A DNA stretch of 34,845 nucleotides from NCBI GenBank assembly GCA_964562175.1, contig CAZLRV010000017.1, forward strand, positions 1 to 34,845, written 5' to 3'. The position numbers and the translations under genes are program-made. The stretch comes from CAZCJU01 sp964562175 (GTDB lineage: Bacteria > Bacillota > Clostridia > Oscillospirales > CAG-272). Shown in pieces: positions 23,874 to 31,306 of this stretch. Positions within the stretch are counted from its first letter, which is position 1. The number at the start of each line of letters is the position of its first letter. The notes under the pieces are model-generated. The model had not been told where the DNA came from, did no database searches, and saw nothing but the letters and a program-made list of their open reading frames with translations.

Positions 23874-26369
23874 ATGAAAAATATCGAGACGGAATACTAC
23901 AGATACACCGTATCACAGCTTGAGCGTGCATTCGGGACGAATGTGCAAAGCGGACTTGGAAAAACGGAGTATGAAAACAAAATACGCAGGTATTCCGCCT
24001 CCGATATTGATATGCACAAGAAAGGCGTGTATAGCGGTGTGTGCGAGATACTTGCATCCGCTCCGGCATCATGCCTTTTTGTCATCCTCTCATTTTTATA
24101 TTATTATTTCACCGAAAACGGTATGTACATTCTCCCCTCACTGCTCTGTATGCTCACTGCTTTTTCAATATCCGTTTTATATATGAAAACGAAAAAAGAC
24201 ATGGAGATATGTGTACGTGAGCATTACCCCACGCATTTGGTAAAGCGCGACGGGGTAATATCGCGTATTCGATGCGACAGAATAGTACGCGGAGATATTA
24301 TATATCTTTCCGTCGGCGATATGCTGACGTGCGATGTAAGACTCGTTTACACGGACTCGTTCAGAGTGCTTGAAAAAAAGATAAACGGCGGCGACGGTAT
24401 CAAAAATGCCGATTTTATCTGCTTTGAGCCTTATCTTGAAGAAAAATATCAAAGAAATATGGCATTTTCAAACTCGGTGGTATCCGGTGGTCATGCGATA
24501 GCCATAGTTTGCGACACGGGCAAGGATACATTCGTTCGCAGAAAAAGACTTACCAAACGAAATGCATGGGAAAACGGAATACCGTTTGAGAGAAGATCGC
24601 ACAGGCTCGGACGATCGCTCACCGCACTCGGCATGACATTCGTCTTTTTAACAGCCCTTCTCTGTATTATAAGCCGCCGCACCTCCCCCGGAACGGCATT
24701 CATGATGCTCCTCTGCCTGTTTTGCTCCACCCTTCTCGAATCGGCATATCCTTTGCTTTATATTTTCTTCGCACGGTATACCGTTATCGGGGACGGCGGC
24801 AAAAGCGGAGCATATCTCAGACGGCTTTCTTCCGCCTCTCGGATAAAGGACATAACGACACTTGCCGTACCGAAGATCTCGGGGCTTTGCCCCTCCCCGT
24901 CGGTGTGCAAAATATATATCGGCACTAAAGAATACAATGCCGCCGACACCGAGGATGTGAGCTTATGCCGCCGTCTTTTATGTATTGCCGCATCTGTCAT
25001 GGATCCCACGTTGCGTTTTTCAAAGGACGAGGTGGCAATAATCAATACGCTTGAGCTGATACATTTAAATAAGCAGATAGTTGACGGATTTTATGTACCG
25101 ATAAAATACTTCAAAGAAGCATTTATAAACGCCTCACTCGTCTCCGACGGCAAAAAGATAATGATGTGCTGTTTATCAAGTGCATCTCAGCTTCTCAAGC
25201 ACTGTACTCACAAAAACGAAAACGGCATTATTTTGCCGCTTACAGACGATGATATAACGCATTTGAACGATGTTATACATAAATACGAAAGCTGTGGCTT
25301 TCGTGTAAACGGCTACGGCACAAAGTATGTGAAAAGTGATAACGTCGGATGCGACAGGCTCTGCTTTGAGGGCTTTATAATAATGAACGAAGCCATGACG
25401 GAGGAGGATATAAAAGCCGTCGGCGAGCTTGAGAATCATAATGTTAAAGTACTCATTTTCTGCGATGACATATCGGATGCGAATTATGAGCTGGGAAAAA
25501 GGCTCGGTATAGCACCGAGCAGACAAAATATATTGACCTCATATGAGCTTAACCATTCCAATCTCGGCATAATTAAGCTGAAAATGGAAAATTACAGAAT
25601 GTTTTTGGGATTGAGCGCAAAAGAAAAGCAATACGTGCTTGATCATTTGCAACGCACAAGAGGCGAGAAAATAGGAATAGCCGTCTCCGAATACTCGGAT
25701 ATTTCACTTATTACCTCAAGCGAGGTCACATCATTCGATATATGCTCAAGCGACGAATGCGACCCACTTAAGCTGTTGTCCTGCTCCGTCGTTCGTTCGG
25801 GAACGCATACGGGGGCGATAACTCACATAGTATCGCTTATCGAAAAAATGAAGCAATTTGACTCCTGCAAGCAAAAGGTCAAAAGGCATTTCGTGTTTTC
25901 GGGTGTCCTCAAGAGCTTGGCTGTGATATGCTCCCTGCTTTCTCCGTTTTTCAATATTTCGCCGCTCTGCCTTGTTTTTTCCATGCTTTTCGATATATGT
26001 GCCTTGATGCACTTTTTCCTCTTTTCAAAGAGCAATAACATAGGTAAAAGAAAAAGCCTTTTGCAAGGTGTGATAAGCTTTGCTCTTATGTTCGTCACCT
26101 CCGCACTGCTCCGTGCATCCGGTGCGGATGCAAATGCGTTGACCTCCGTTGTGTCCGCCTCGCTGATATTATGCACGCTGACCTCCTTTTTGATATGCAC
26201 ATATACCGAGTGTGAGGGCAAAAAATCCCGCCTCTTAATCGCCGTTATAATGCTTCTTTGCGCATTGATATTTGCACAAAAGCTTGAGTATTTGCTTTAT
26301 TCAACCGCGCCCTGCCTCGTTTTCATACTCACCGAGCTGCTCACGACATTGCACCGTCAAAATAAATAA
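23874..26369 (+). CDS. Catalytically dead P2-type ATPase homologue
   Basis: The 831-residue product has the layout of a calcium-type P-type ATPase: an N-terminal cytoplasmic segment, a helix pair (65-103), an actuator-like domain (KRDGVISRIRCDRIVRGDII, then YLSVGDMLTCDVRLV, then NMAFSNSVVSGGHAIAIV), helices at 250-300, a large cytoplasmic part and six C-terminal helices. The catalytic sites are gone. The DKTGTLT place reads AVPKISGL (331-338), with the phosphorylated Asp replaced by Pro333. TGES reads NGGD near 171. The KGA site is absent near 434. TGD reads FCD at 529-531. GDGVND reads VSEYSD at 604-609. The frame is open and the hinge patterns survive, so it is a maintained pseudoenzyme and not a decayed gene. 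It starts 4 bases after the Clp gene. Pumping is ruled out by motif loss. A structural or regulatory membrane role is inference. Confidence 0.75.
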   Translation: MKNIETEYYRYTVSQLERAFGTNVQSGLGKTEYENKIRRYSASDIDMHKKGVYSGVCEILASAPASCLFVILSFLYYYFTENGMYILPSLLCMLTAFSISVLYMKTKKDMEICVREHYPTHLVKRDGVISRIRCDRIVRGDIIYLSVGDMLTCDVRLVYTDSFRVLEKKINGGDGIKNADFICFEPYLEEKYQRNMAFSNSVVSGGHAIAIVCDTGKDTFVRRKRLTKRNAWENGIPFERRSHRLGRSLTALGMTFVFLTALLCIISRRTSPGTAFMMLLCLFCSTLLESAYPLLYIFFARYTVIGDGGKSGAYLRRLSSASRIKDITTLAVPKISGLCPSPSVCKIYIGTKEYNAADTEDVSLCRRLLCIAASVMDPTLRFSKDEVAIINTLELIHLNKQIVDGFYVPIKYFKEAFINASLVSDGKKIMMCCLSSASQLLKHCTHKNENGIILPLTDDDITHLNDVIHKYESCGFRVNGYGTKYVKSDNVGCDRLCFEGFIIMNEAMTEEDIKAVGELENHNVKVLIFCDDISDANYELGKRLGIAPSRQNILTSYELNHSNLGIIKLKMENYRMFLGLSAKEKQYVLDHLQRTRGEKIGIAVSEYSDISLITSSEVTSFDICSSDECDPLKLLSCSVVRSGTHTGAITHIVSLIEKMKQFDSCKQKVKRHFVFSGVLKSLAVICSLLSPFFNISPLCLVFSMLFDICALMHFFLFSKSNNIGKRKSLLQGVISFALMFVTSALLRASGADANALTSVVSASLILCTLTSFLICTYTECEGKKSRLLIAVIMLLCALIFAQKLEYLLYSTAPCLVFILTELLTTLHRQNK

Positions 26370-26377
26370 AACCGCCG

Positions 26378-26412
26378 AGCCTTTCCGCTTTACGGGAAGG
26401 CTTTTGCGGCTT
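26378..26412 (+). terminator. Terminator of the ruvC-to-pseudo-ATPase run
   Basis: AGCCTTTCC (26378-26386) pairs with GGGAAGGCT (26394-26402) with one G-U pair around a 7-base loop, directly followed by TTTTGCGGCTT. It lies 9 bases after the stop at 26369 and closes the plus-strand run. Confidence 0.8.
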
Positions 26413-26469
26413 GAATTATTAAATTTTCCCCCTGCAAAAATAATTATGATATAATCTTTGAAAAAGTAC

Positions 26470-26498
26470 TTGACAAAACGGAAGAAATGTGGTAAAAT
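26470..26498 (+). promoter_or_regulatory. Promoter of tRNA-Pro
   Basis: TTGACA (26470-26475) and TAAAAT (26493-26498) are separated by 17 bases, about 20 bases before the likely initiation point of the tRNA transcript. The -35 box is perfect. Confidence 0.8.
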
Positions 26499-26524
26499 AC
26501 ATTAGTATTAACACAGTAATATTT

Positions 26525-26600
26525 CGAGGTGTAGCGCAGTTGGTAGCGCGCTTGGTTCGGGACCAAGAGGCCGTGGGTTCAAATCCCGCCACTTCGACCA
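26525..26600 (+). tRNA. tRNA-Pro(CGG)
   Basis: This 76-base tRNA includes the encoded CCA. The acceptor CGAGGTG pairs with CACTTCG, allowing one G-U. The D-arm holds AGCGCAGTTGGTAGCGC. The anticodon stem CTTGG/CCAAG surrounds TTCGGGA, giving anticodon CGG. The T-loop is TTCAAAT. A terminator follows at once. Confidence 0.97.
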
Positions 26601-26603
26601 AAT

Positions 26604-26642
26604 AAAAAAGAACTTTTGTCTACCAGATAAAAGTTCTTTTTT
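26604..26642 (+). terminator. Terminator of tRNA-Pro
   Basis: AAAAAAGAACTTTT (26604-26617) pairs with AAAAGTTCTTTTTT (26629-26642) over 14 bp around an 11-base loop. The second arm ends in the T tract. It works in both directions in principle. Confidence 0.85.
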
Positions 26643-26702
26643 TCGTGCTCGGGGCGTTTTTGAGGCAAAATCGCGCTAAATCAAGGAAATTTGCATAAAA
26701 AT

Positions 26703-26745
26703 CGGAGTCGGAGTGGCATAAATTGCTGCTCCGGCTCTGTTTTTA
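26703..26745 (+). terminator. Second strong terminator hairpin downstream of tRNA-Pro
   Basis: The arms at 26703-26718 (CGGAGTCGGAGTGGCA) and 26724-26739 (TGCTGCTCCGGCTCTG) pair over all 16 positions with four G-U pairs around the loop TAAAT. TTTTTATAC follows. No gene directly precedes it. It may shield the island from tRNA readthrough or be left from a lost gene. Confidence 0.7.
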
Positions 26746-26813
26746 TACTTAAAAACAGCAAAAACGCTGGTGTACTTTTGTTCGTTTTATGCTGCTGCAA
26801 AAAGCGAAGAAAA

Positions 26814-26842
26814 GGTGCGGACGGAGAGATTTGAACCTTCTG
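26814..26842 (-). other. tRNA 3'-end-like remnant
   Basis: On the minus strand this reads GAAGG, T-loop TTCAAAT, CTCTC, acceptor strand CGTCCGC, A, CC. The order matches the last 25 bases of a tRNA. The CGTCCGC-A-CC end fits leucine tRNAs of the GCGGACG type. The T-stem has one mismatch, and no 5' half is found within the window. It may be an attachment-site scar at the left end of the restriction island. Confidence 0.4.
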
Positions 26843-26963
26843 CAACGATCAATACAGAGGTAAGATTTTGTGAAAAAAAGCAAAAACATGCGTTTCACGC
26901 GCATAAACAGGGTAGAAATCAAAATGTTATTGCTTAACAATAAAATAATTTGCAATAATCCTA

Positions 26964-26992
26964 TTGACAAACTTTTCTTGATGTGCTATACT
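26964..26992 (+). promoter_or_regulatory. Promoter of the hsd operon
   Basis: TTGACA (26964-26969) and TATACT (26987-26992) are separated by 17 bases, followed by GAAGGAGG at 27000-27007 ahead of the ATG at 27017. The short leader suggests direct, strong expression. Confidence 0.85.
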
Positions 26993-27016
26993 TATGGCAG
27001 AAGGAGGGATGCAAGT

Positions 27017-27598
27017 ATGCTTTCCGAAGAAAAAAGACTTGGAGATATAGCAGAAATCATCGCCGGTTGTACCGGATTTGCTGAAAAAGGTGAATATGCC
27101 TATCGGGTTGTGCAACCGAACAGCTTTAATGACACCGGTATCATGTGCGATGTTGATGTTCAATATCGAAGCGACGAAATTGCGTCCAAACTGCTACTCT
27201 CTTCAGGCGATATATTGATAAAAAGGTTGAATCCGTCATTTGTTCACGTTGTAAGTGACGAATCAATCGGTATGGCGGTTTCACAAAATCTTTTGGTTGT
27301 TCGTCCGAACAACGATGTAGATCCCTATTATCTCGGCTATTTGCTGGAGCAAAAAGAGATTATTGGTCAGGTTGAGCACGTAACCGGCAGTGCAGCCGCA
27401 ATTAAAGCGGTGTCCGTGAAGAAACTGGCTGATATCAAAATTCCTGTCATTCCCCTTGCCGATCAACGCAAAGTGGGCGAGATATGGAAGTTATCACGCA
27501 GACGCAAGCAGCTATTAAATGAATATATAGAAGAAAACAATCGGCTGGTATCTATGCTGGCTACAAAAATCATCAATGGTGGAGGAAACACAAAATGA
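27017..27598 (+). CDS. Half-size type I specificity subunit (single target-recognition domain)
   Basis: The 193-residue product is about half a normal HsdS. It starts with EEKRLGDIAEIIAGCTGFAE, the common entry to a target-recognition domain. It continues through SSGDILIKRLNPSFVHVVSD and VSVKKLADIKIPVIPLADQR, and ends in a helical spacer (KVGEIWKLSRRRKQLLNEYI). GAAGGAGG lies 9 bases before the ATG. A longer frame to 26870 lacks this. The end overlaps hsdM by ATGA. Half-S proteins can pair to mimic a full subunit, or compete with it. Here a full hsdS also exists downstream, so the role is open. The type I S family call is firm. Confidence 0.82.
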   Translation: MLSEEKRLGDIAEIIAGCTGFAEKGEYAYRVVQPNSFNDTGIMCDVDVQYRSDEIASKLLLSSGDILIKRLNPSFVHVVSDESIGMAVSQNLLVVRPNNDVDPYYLGYLLEQKEIIGQVEHVTGSAAAIKAVSVKKLADIKIPVIPLADQRKVGEIWKLSRRRKQLLNEYIEENNRLVSMLATKIINGGGNTK

Positions 27599-29172
27599 GC
27601 AAAACAACTTCTCAGGATATAAAGGCAACGCTTTGGAAGGCGGCAGGCACCTTCCGCGGCACGATTGATGCCGCAAACTACAAGGATTTCGTTCTTTCCA
27701 TGCTTTTCTTGAAATATCTCGATGACACTTATACTGAATTTTTAAGAGAACTTGAGGAGCGCTACAAGGGCAATCCTGTACGCATCGAGCGTGCAAGAAA
27801 AAATCTTCCTTTTGTGCTTGAAGATAACCAGCGCTTCGATTATCTTTACACCAATCGCTACGATCCCAAGATTGGCGAGATGATCAACACCGCCCTTCAA
27901 GGCATTCAGGATAATAACGCAGAACTTCGCGGCGTGTTCCGTAGTATCAACTTCAACAGTGAGTCGATGCTCGGAAATCCTCAACAGAAAGTCACCAAGC
28001 TCCGTACTCTTCTCGAGGACTTCAAGCCGCTTTGTCTTGAGCCCTCGCAGATTGAAGTTGGTCCCGGAGAGGACCCTGCATACGTAATCGGAGATGCCTA
28101 CGAATACATGGTGGGCGAATTTGCGGCAGAGGCGGGCAAGAAGGCAGGATCGTTCTTCACGCCGAGCATGGTATCCGAGCTCATGGGTATGCTGACCGCC
28201 CCCAAGGCAGGAAACTCGATATACGACCCAACCTGCGGATCGGGATCGCTACTTATCCGTACCGCTCGTCAGGCAGGCTCGCTTGACGGTGTAGCTATCT
28301 ACGGTCAGGAAATGAACGGCTCCTCCTGGTCGATGGCGAGAATGAATCTGTTTATTCACGGCATTCACGATAGTAATATCGCTTGGGGCGATACACTTTC
28401 CAACCCTCAGCATCTCGATTCTGATGGCAACCTCAAGCAGTTTGATGTAATCGTCGCGAATATGCCTTTCAGTTTGGATAAGTGGGCGGAAGGTTTCAAT
28501 AGTCGTCAGGAGGACGGTAGCAGCGAGGATGACAAGAAGTTCAAGATGACTGCAAACCTTGACCGCTTCCACCGCTTCGACTGGGGTGTTCCCCCTGCAA
28601 GCAAGGGAGACTGGGCATTCTTGCTCCACATGTTGCACTCCCTGCGTAGCAACGGACGTATGGCGGCAGTTGTTCCGCACGGTGTTCTCTTCAGAGGCTC
28701 TGCCGAAGGTAGAATTCGCCAGATCGTAATTGAAAAAAACTTGCTGGACGCGGTTATCGGCCTTCCCGCAAACCTCTTCTACGGAACGTCCATCCCTGCT
28801 TGTATCCTTATATTCAAGAAGAACAGAGCAACCGACGATGTACTCTTCATTGATGCATCTGGCAAGGATGAAAACGGCAACCTCAGATACCGCAAGGACA
28901 AGAACCAGAATAAGTTGGAACAGTGCCATATTGATGCAATCTTTAAGGCATACACCGATCGAGTGGACGTTGAGAAATTTGCACACGTGGCAAGCTTTGA
29001 AGAAATTAAGGCAAACGACTTCAACCTCAATATTCCTCGTTACGTGGACACCTTTGAGGAAGAAGAACTGATTGACATTGAGGAAGTACAGGGCAATATC
29101 GAGCGCATCAAGGCTGAGATTGCAGTCGTCGAAGCGCAGATGGCGCAGTATCTCAAAGAGCTTGGCTTGTAA
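27595..29172 (+). CDS. hsdM: Type I restriction-modification methyltransferase subunit
   Basis: HsdM methylates adenine at the N6 position with SAM, in complex with HsdS. The 525-residue product has the N-terminal HsdM_N helical domain (TLWKAAGTFRGTIDAANYKD, FVLSMLFLKYLDD). The SAM-binding motif I is DPTCGSGSLLIR (211-222), preceded by AGSFFTPSMVSELM. Catalytic motif IV reads ANMPFSLDKW, with NMPF at 289-292 where NPPF is usual. The C-terminal region (IEEVQGNIERIKAEIAVVEA) is a coiled coil for S contact. The start overlaps the half-S stop (ATGA), so translation is coupled. Length is typical. Confidence 0.95.
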   Translation: MSKTTSQDIKATLWKAAGTFRGTIDAANYKDFVLSMLFLKYLDDTYTEFLRELEERYKGNPVRIERARKNLPFVLEDNQRFDYLYTNRYDPKIGEMINTALQGIQDNNAELRGVFRSINFNSESMLGNPQQKVTKLRTLLEDFKPLCLEPSQIEVGPGEDPAYVIGDAYEYMVGEFAAEAGKKAGSFFTPSMVSELMGMLTAPKAGNSIYDPTCGSGSLLIRTARQAGSLDGVAIYGQEMNGSSWSMARMNLFIHGIHDSNIAWGDTLSNPQHLDSDGNLKQFDVIVANMPFSLDKWAEGFNSRQEDGSSEDDKKFKMTANLDRFHRFDWGVPPASKGDWAFLLHMLHSLRSNGRMAAVVPHGVLFRGSAEGRIRQIVIEKNLLDAVIGLPANLFYGTSIPACILIFKKNRATDDVLFIDASGKDENGNLRYRKDKNQNKLEQCHIDAIFKAYTDRVDVEKFAHVASFEEIKANDFNLNIPRYVDTFEEEELIDIEEVQGNIERIKAEIAVVEAQMAQYLKELGL

Positions 29173-29187
29173 AGCGTGGTGAAAATT

Positions 29188-30459
29188 ATGAGAGAAGATA
29201 TAAAATTACGGATTGAAACAGTCCGACGCGGCGAAGTGCCAACGGGATATGCAACAGAACGCGCGATGTTATTCCCGCTTGACTGGGGAGAGCCAACAGC
29301 GCTAAACACTGTATTAACTGAGAATAAAGATAGGAACGAAGATTTAGAATATGGCGTCGAAGATGTTCTTTCTGTTTCAGGAGAGCAAGGCGTCGTGAAC
29401 CAAATCGAACTCTTGGGTAGGTCATACGCAGGAGAGTCGATTGCACCGTACCACATAGTAGAAACAGGTGACGTTGTTTATACCAAGAGCCCTCTGAAAA
29501 ATAATCCGTATGGCATTGTAAAACAGAATCGTGGAAAGCCCGGGGTTGTTTCTACATTGTACGCGGTGTACCATTGTGACTCACCGATAACTGGACAGTA
29601 TCTTGAAAACTATTTCTGCATTGACACCTTCTTGAATAATTATTTGAAGCCGCTTGTCAAGCGCGGTGCAAAGAACGACATGAAGGTTAACAACGAAGAA
29701 GTTTTATTAGGAAGGATTCCTCTTCCGCCGCTTGAGGAACGCGAAAAGATAAACGGCATCATTGCCCAATTCGACCGCGTAATCGAATTGAAGCAACAGC
29801 TCCTTGACGAAAAGCGCAAGCAAAAGCAGTGGTTGATGCAGAAATTGATGGATCCTAACAGTGGTGTGCGACTGCCAGGATTCAAAGGAAACTGGAAATT
29901 CATTCAATTTGATGAAATAGCATTGTTGCGCAGAACTATGGTAAGCGCCAAGAAATGCGAGACAGGAACAAAATGTATAGAGTTAGAGCATATAGAGAGT
30001 TCAACTGGTAGATTAATGGGGTGGTGTTTGGCCGAAGAGCAAGAGAGTAGCAAGTGCACATTTGGCGTAGGAGATGTTCTGTTCGGTAAACTACGGCCAT
30101 ACTTGCGAAAGGTCGTTCTTGCACCATTTGATGGAGTATGTTCCAGCGAGATATGGGTGCTTCAGCCCCGCTCGGGAGTTATCCACAATAAATATCTCTT
30201 TTATATTATGCAGAGCGAACGTTTTATCGCAATTGCCAATACTTCCTCAGGGACTAAGATGCCTCGGTCGGAATGGTCATTAGTTCAAAATTATGTTGCT
30301 GATATACCCGACCTTCCTGAACAGGAGGCAATTGTCGGTGTCCTTTTGAATGCAGACCGCGAGGCAGAATTGCTTAAGGATGAATTGGATGCATTACAAC
30401 AAAAGAAAAAAGCCCTGATGCAGCTTTTGCTAACAGGACTTGTGCGTGTGAACGCTTAA
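29188..30459 (+). CDS. hsdS: Type I restriction-modification specificity subunit (two target-recognition domains)
   Basis: HsdS sets the bipartite DNA target of the complex. The 423-residue product has a first recognition domain (about 1-180), the central conserved helix (LPPLEEREKINGIIAQFDRV, then LKQQLLDEKRKQKQWLMQKL), a second recognition domain (230-370) and a C-terminal conserved helix (LPEQEAIVGVLLNADREAEL, ending MQLLLTGLVRV). I choose the ATG at 29188 with GGTG upstream. GTG codons lie in phase just before. It lies 15 bases after hsdM. No inverted repeats for domain shuffling with the half-S gene were seen by eye. Confidence 0.93.
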   Translation: MREDIKLRIETVRRGEVPTGYATERAMLFPLDWGEPTALNTVLTENKDRNEDLEYGVEDVLSVSGEQGVVNQIELLGRSYAGESIAPYHIVETGDVVYTKSPLKNNPYGIVKQNRGKPGVVSTLYAVYHCDSPITGQYLENYFCIDTFLNNYLKPLVKRGAKNDMKVNNEEVLLGRIPLPPLEEREKINGIIAQFDRVIELKQQLLDEKRKQKQWLMQKLMDPNSGVRLPGFKGNWKFIQFDEIALLRRTMVSAKKCETGTKCIELEHIESSTGRLMGWCLAEEQESSKCTFGVGDVLFGKLRPYLRKVVLAPFDGVCSSEIWVLQPRSGVIHNKYLFYIMQSERFIAIANTSSGTKMPRSEWSLVQNYVADIPDLPEQEAIVGVLLNADREAELLKDELDALQQKKKALMQLLLTGLVRVNA

Positions 30460-30466
30460 CGGGAAT

Positions 30467-30492
30467 GCCGGTGTAGCGGCAACTGCACCGGC
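30467..30492 (+). repeat. Hairpin after hsdS
   Basis: GCCGGTGTAG (30467-30476) pairs with CTGCACCGGC (30483-30492) with one G-U pair. An outer GGGA/TCCC pair (30461-30464 with 30493-30496) extends it past a 2-base bulge. No T tract follows, so it is more likely an mRNA stability or pausing element than a full terminator. Confidence 0.55.
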
Positions 30493-30536
30493 TCCCTATA
30501 AATAAAAGCGAATAGTCAGAAAGGAGGAGCTCGCCT

Positions 30537-30581
30537 ATGAGGACACAAAAAATGAGTGATTACATTGCGGCAACAATCTAA
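30537..30581 (+). CDS. Possible 14-residue leader peptide
   Basis: AAAGGAGG (30520-30527) lies 9 bases before an ATG. The frame reads MRTQKMSDYIAATI and then stops. A 9-bp inverted repeat (GAGTGATTA 30554-30562 with TAATCACTC 30579-30587) overlaps its second half. It may be a leader peptide, or the cut start of a lost gene such as a serine recombinase (SDYIAA-like start). Neither can be shown from sequence. Confidence 0.3.
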   Translation: MRTQKMSDYIAATI

Positions 30582-30662
30582 TCACTCGAAAATCGTATAA
30601 GCAGACAGAAAAAAATCAACCCATACGTGCTAATTATAGCACACGAGCTTGACTTTGTCAAG
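30554..30662 (+). repeat. Three inverted repeats ahead of the GIY-YIG gene
   Basis: The repeats are GAGTGATTA/TAATCACTC (30554-30587), GTGCTA/TAGCAC around ATTA (30627-30642) and CTTGAC/GTCAAG around TTT (30648-30662). The last ends 7 bases before AAAGGA and the ATG at 30676. They could be operator sites or leader hairpins. No good promoter pair is visible between them. Confidence 0.45.
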
Positions 30663-30675
30663 AGAAAGGACCCAA

Positions 30676-31032
30676 ATGGCATCATTAGACATGCAAGGCT
30701 CTTACGAGCTTACCAGGGCAAAGGTTGACGCAGTCGTCACCAGAACATCCGCAGGAAACTACGCGTTAGGATATGAAAACGACGAAAATGTATTCATTGT
30801 ACAGTACGTAGGTCGAGCCGATAGCGATGTAGCTTCAAGAATAAAACAGCACGTAGGCGAACGATACAAGCGATTTAAGTTCAGCTATGCTTCATCGCCT
30901 AAGGCAGCATTCGAAAAGGAGTGCAAAAATTATCACGACTTCGGTGAAAATCGCAAGTTAGATAACAAAATACATCCCGATAGACCCGCAGGCACATCTT
31001 GGAAGTGCCCGTATTGTGACATCTATGATTGA
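30676..31032 (+). CDS. GIY-YIG nuclease-like protein with C-terminal CxxC
   Basis: The 118-residue product fits a minimal GIY-YIG fold. The first motif is at YAL (29-31), the second at YVG (44-46), followed by the catalytic-type Arg55 in SRIKQH. A Glu follows in AAFEKECKNYHDF (E80 or E82). A C-terminal tail WKCPYCDIYD holds one CxxC pair, possibly half of a zinc site. I use the ATG at 30676 behind AAAGGA. A frame to 30649 crosses the CTTGAC hairpin. It lies inside the restriction operon between hsdS and DUF2188, followed by hsdR. The active-site residues seem kept, so nuclease activity is possible. Its role in the system is unknown. Confidence 0.65.
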   Translation: MASLDMQGSYELTRAKVDAVVTRTSAGNYALGYENDENVFIVQYVGRADSDVASRIKQHVGERYKRFKFSYASSPKAAFEKECKNYHDFGENRKLDNKIHPDRPAGTSWKCPYCDIYD

Positions 31033-31041
31033 GGTGGCACC

Positions 31042-31275
31042 ATGGCAAGAAAAGAACATCATGTTGTACACAACCCAAATGGCGGATGGGATGTAAAACG
31101 AGAGAACGCCAAGCGTATCAGCGGTCATTATGACACGAAGCAAGAAGCAATGGAAGCCGGACGCAGAATGAGCATCAACGGCGGAACCGAGCTTATTCCG
31201 CATCGTATGGATGGCACCATTCAGAATCCCAGCAGTCACGGCAACGACCCGTGTCCGCCAAAGGATAAAAATTAA
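31042..31275 (+). CDS. DUF2188 family small protein
   Basis: The 77-residue product has the DUF2188 pattern: HHVVHNPNGGWDVKRENAKR, then SGHYDTKQEAMEAGRRMSIN, then GTELIPHRMDGTI, and the tail SHGNDPCPPKD. The fold is small and basic and carries no enzyme motif. GAGGTG precedes the ATG. It lies 9 bases after the GIY-YIG gene, so the two are cotranscribed. DUF2188 genes often occur near defence or mobile regions, but their function is unknown. The family call is firm. Confidence 0.8.
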   Translation: MARKEHHVVHNPNGGWDVKRENAKRISGHYDTKQEAMEAGRRMSINGGTELIPHRMDGTIQNPSSHGNDPCPPKDKN

Positions 31276-31287
31276 ACTATCAGGCTG

Positions 31288-31306
31288 GCAGGGCATTGTG
31301 CCCTGC
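31288..31306 (+). repeat. Tight hairpin just before hsdR
   Basis: GCAGGGCA (31288-31295) pairs perfectly with TGCCCTGC (31299-31306) around TTG. It lies 22 bases before the hsdR binding site GGAGG and has no T tract. It may set relative expression of hsdR by mRNA processing or partial pausing. Confidence 0.5.

Noticed and set aside
26419..26601. 60-residue minus-strand frame with VAGFEPTASWSRTKR
   Set aside because: This is the well-known artefact of translating a tRNA in antisense. It covers tRNA-Pro.
28249..28986. 245-residue open frame on the minus strand
   Set aside because: It is antisense to hsdM. The hsdM frame carries all family motifs, so this is a shadow.
27017..30459. Phase-variable shuffling between the half hsdS and the full hsdS
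   Set aside because: Both genes point the same way, no inverted repeats between them were seen, and no recombinase gene is present in the window.
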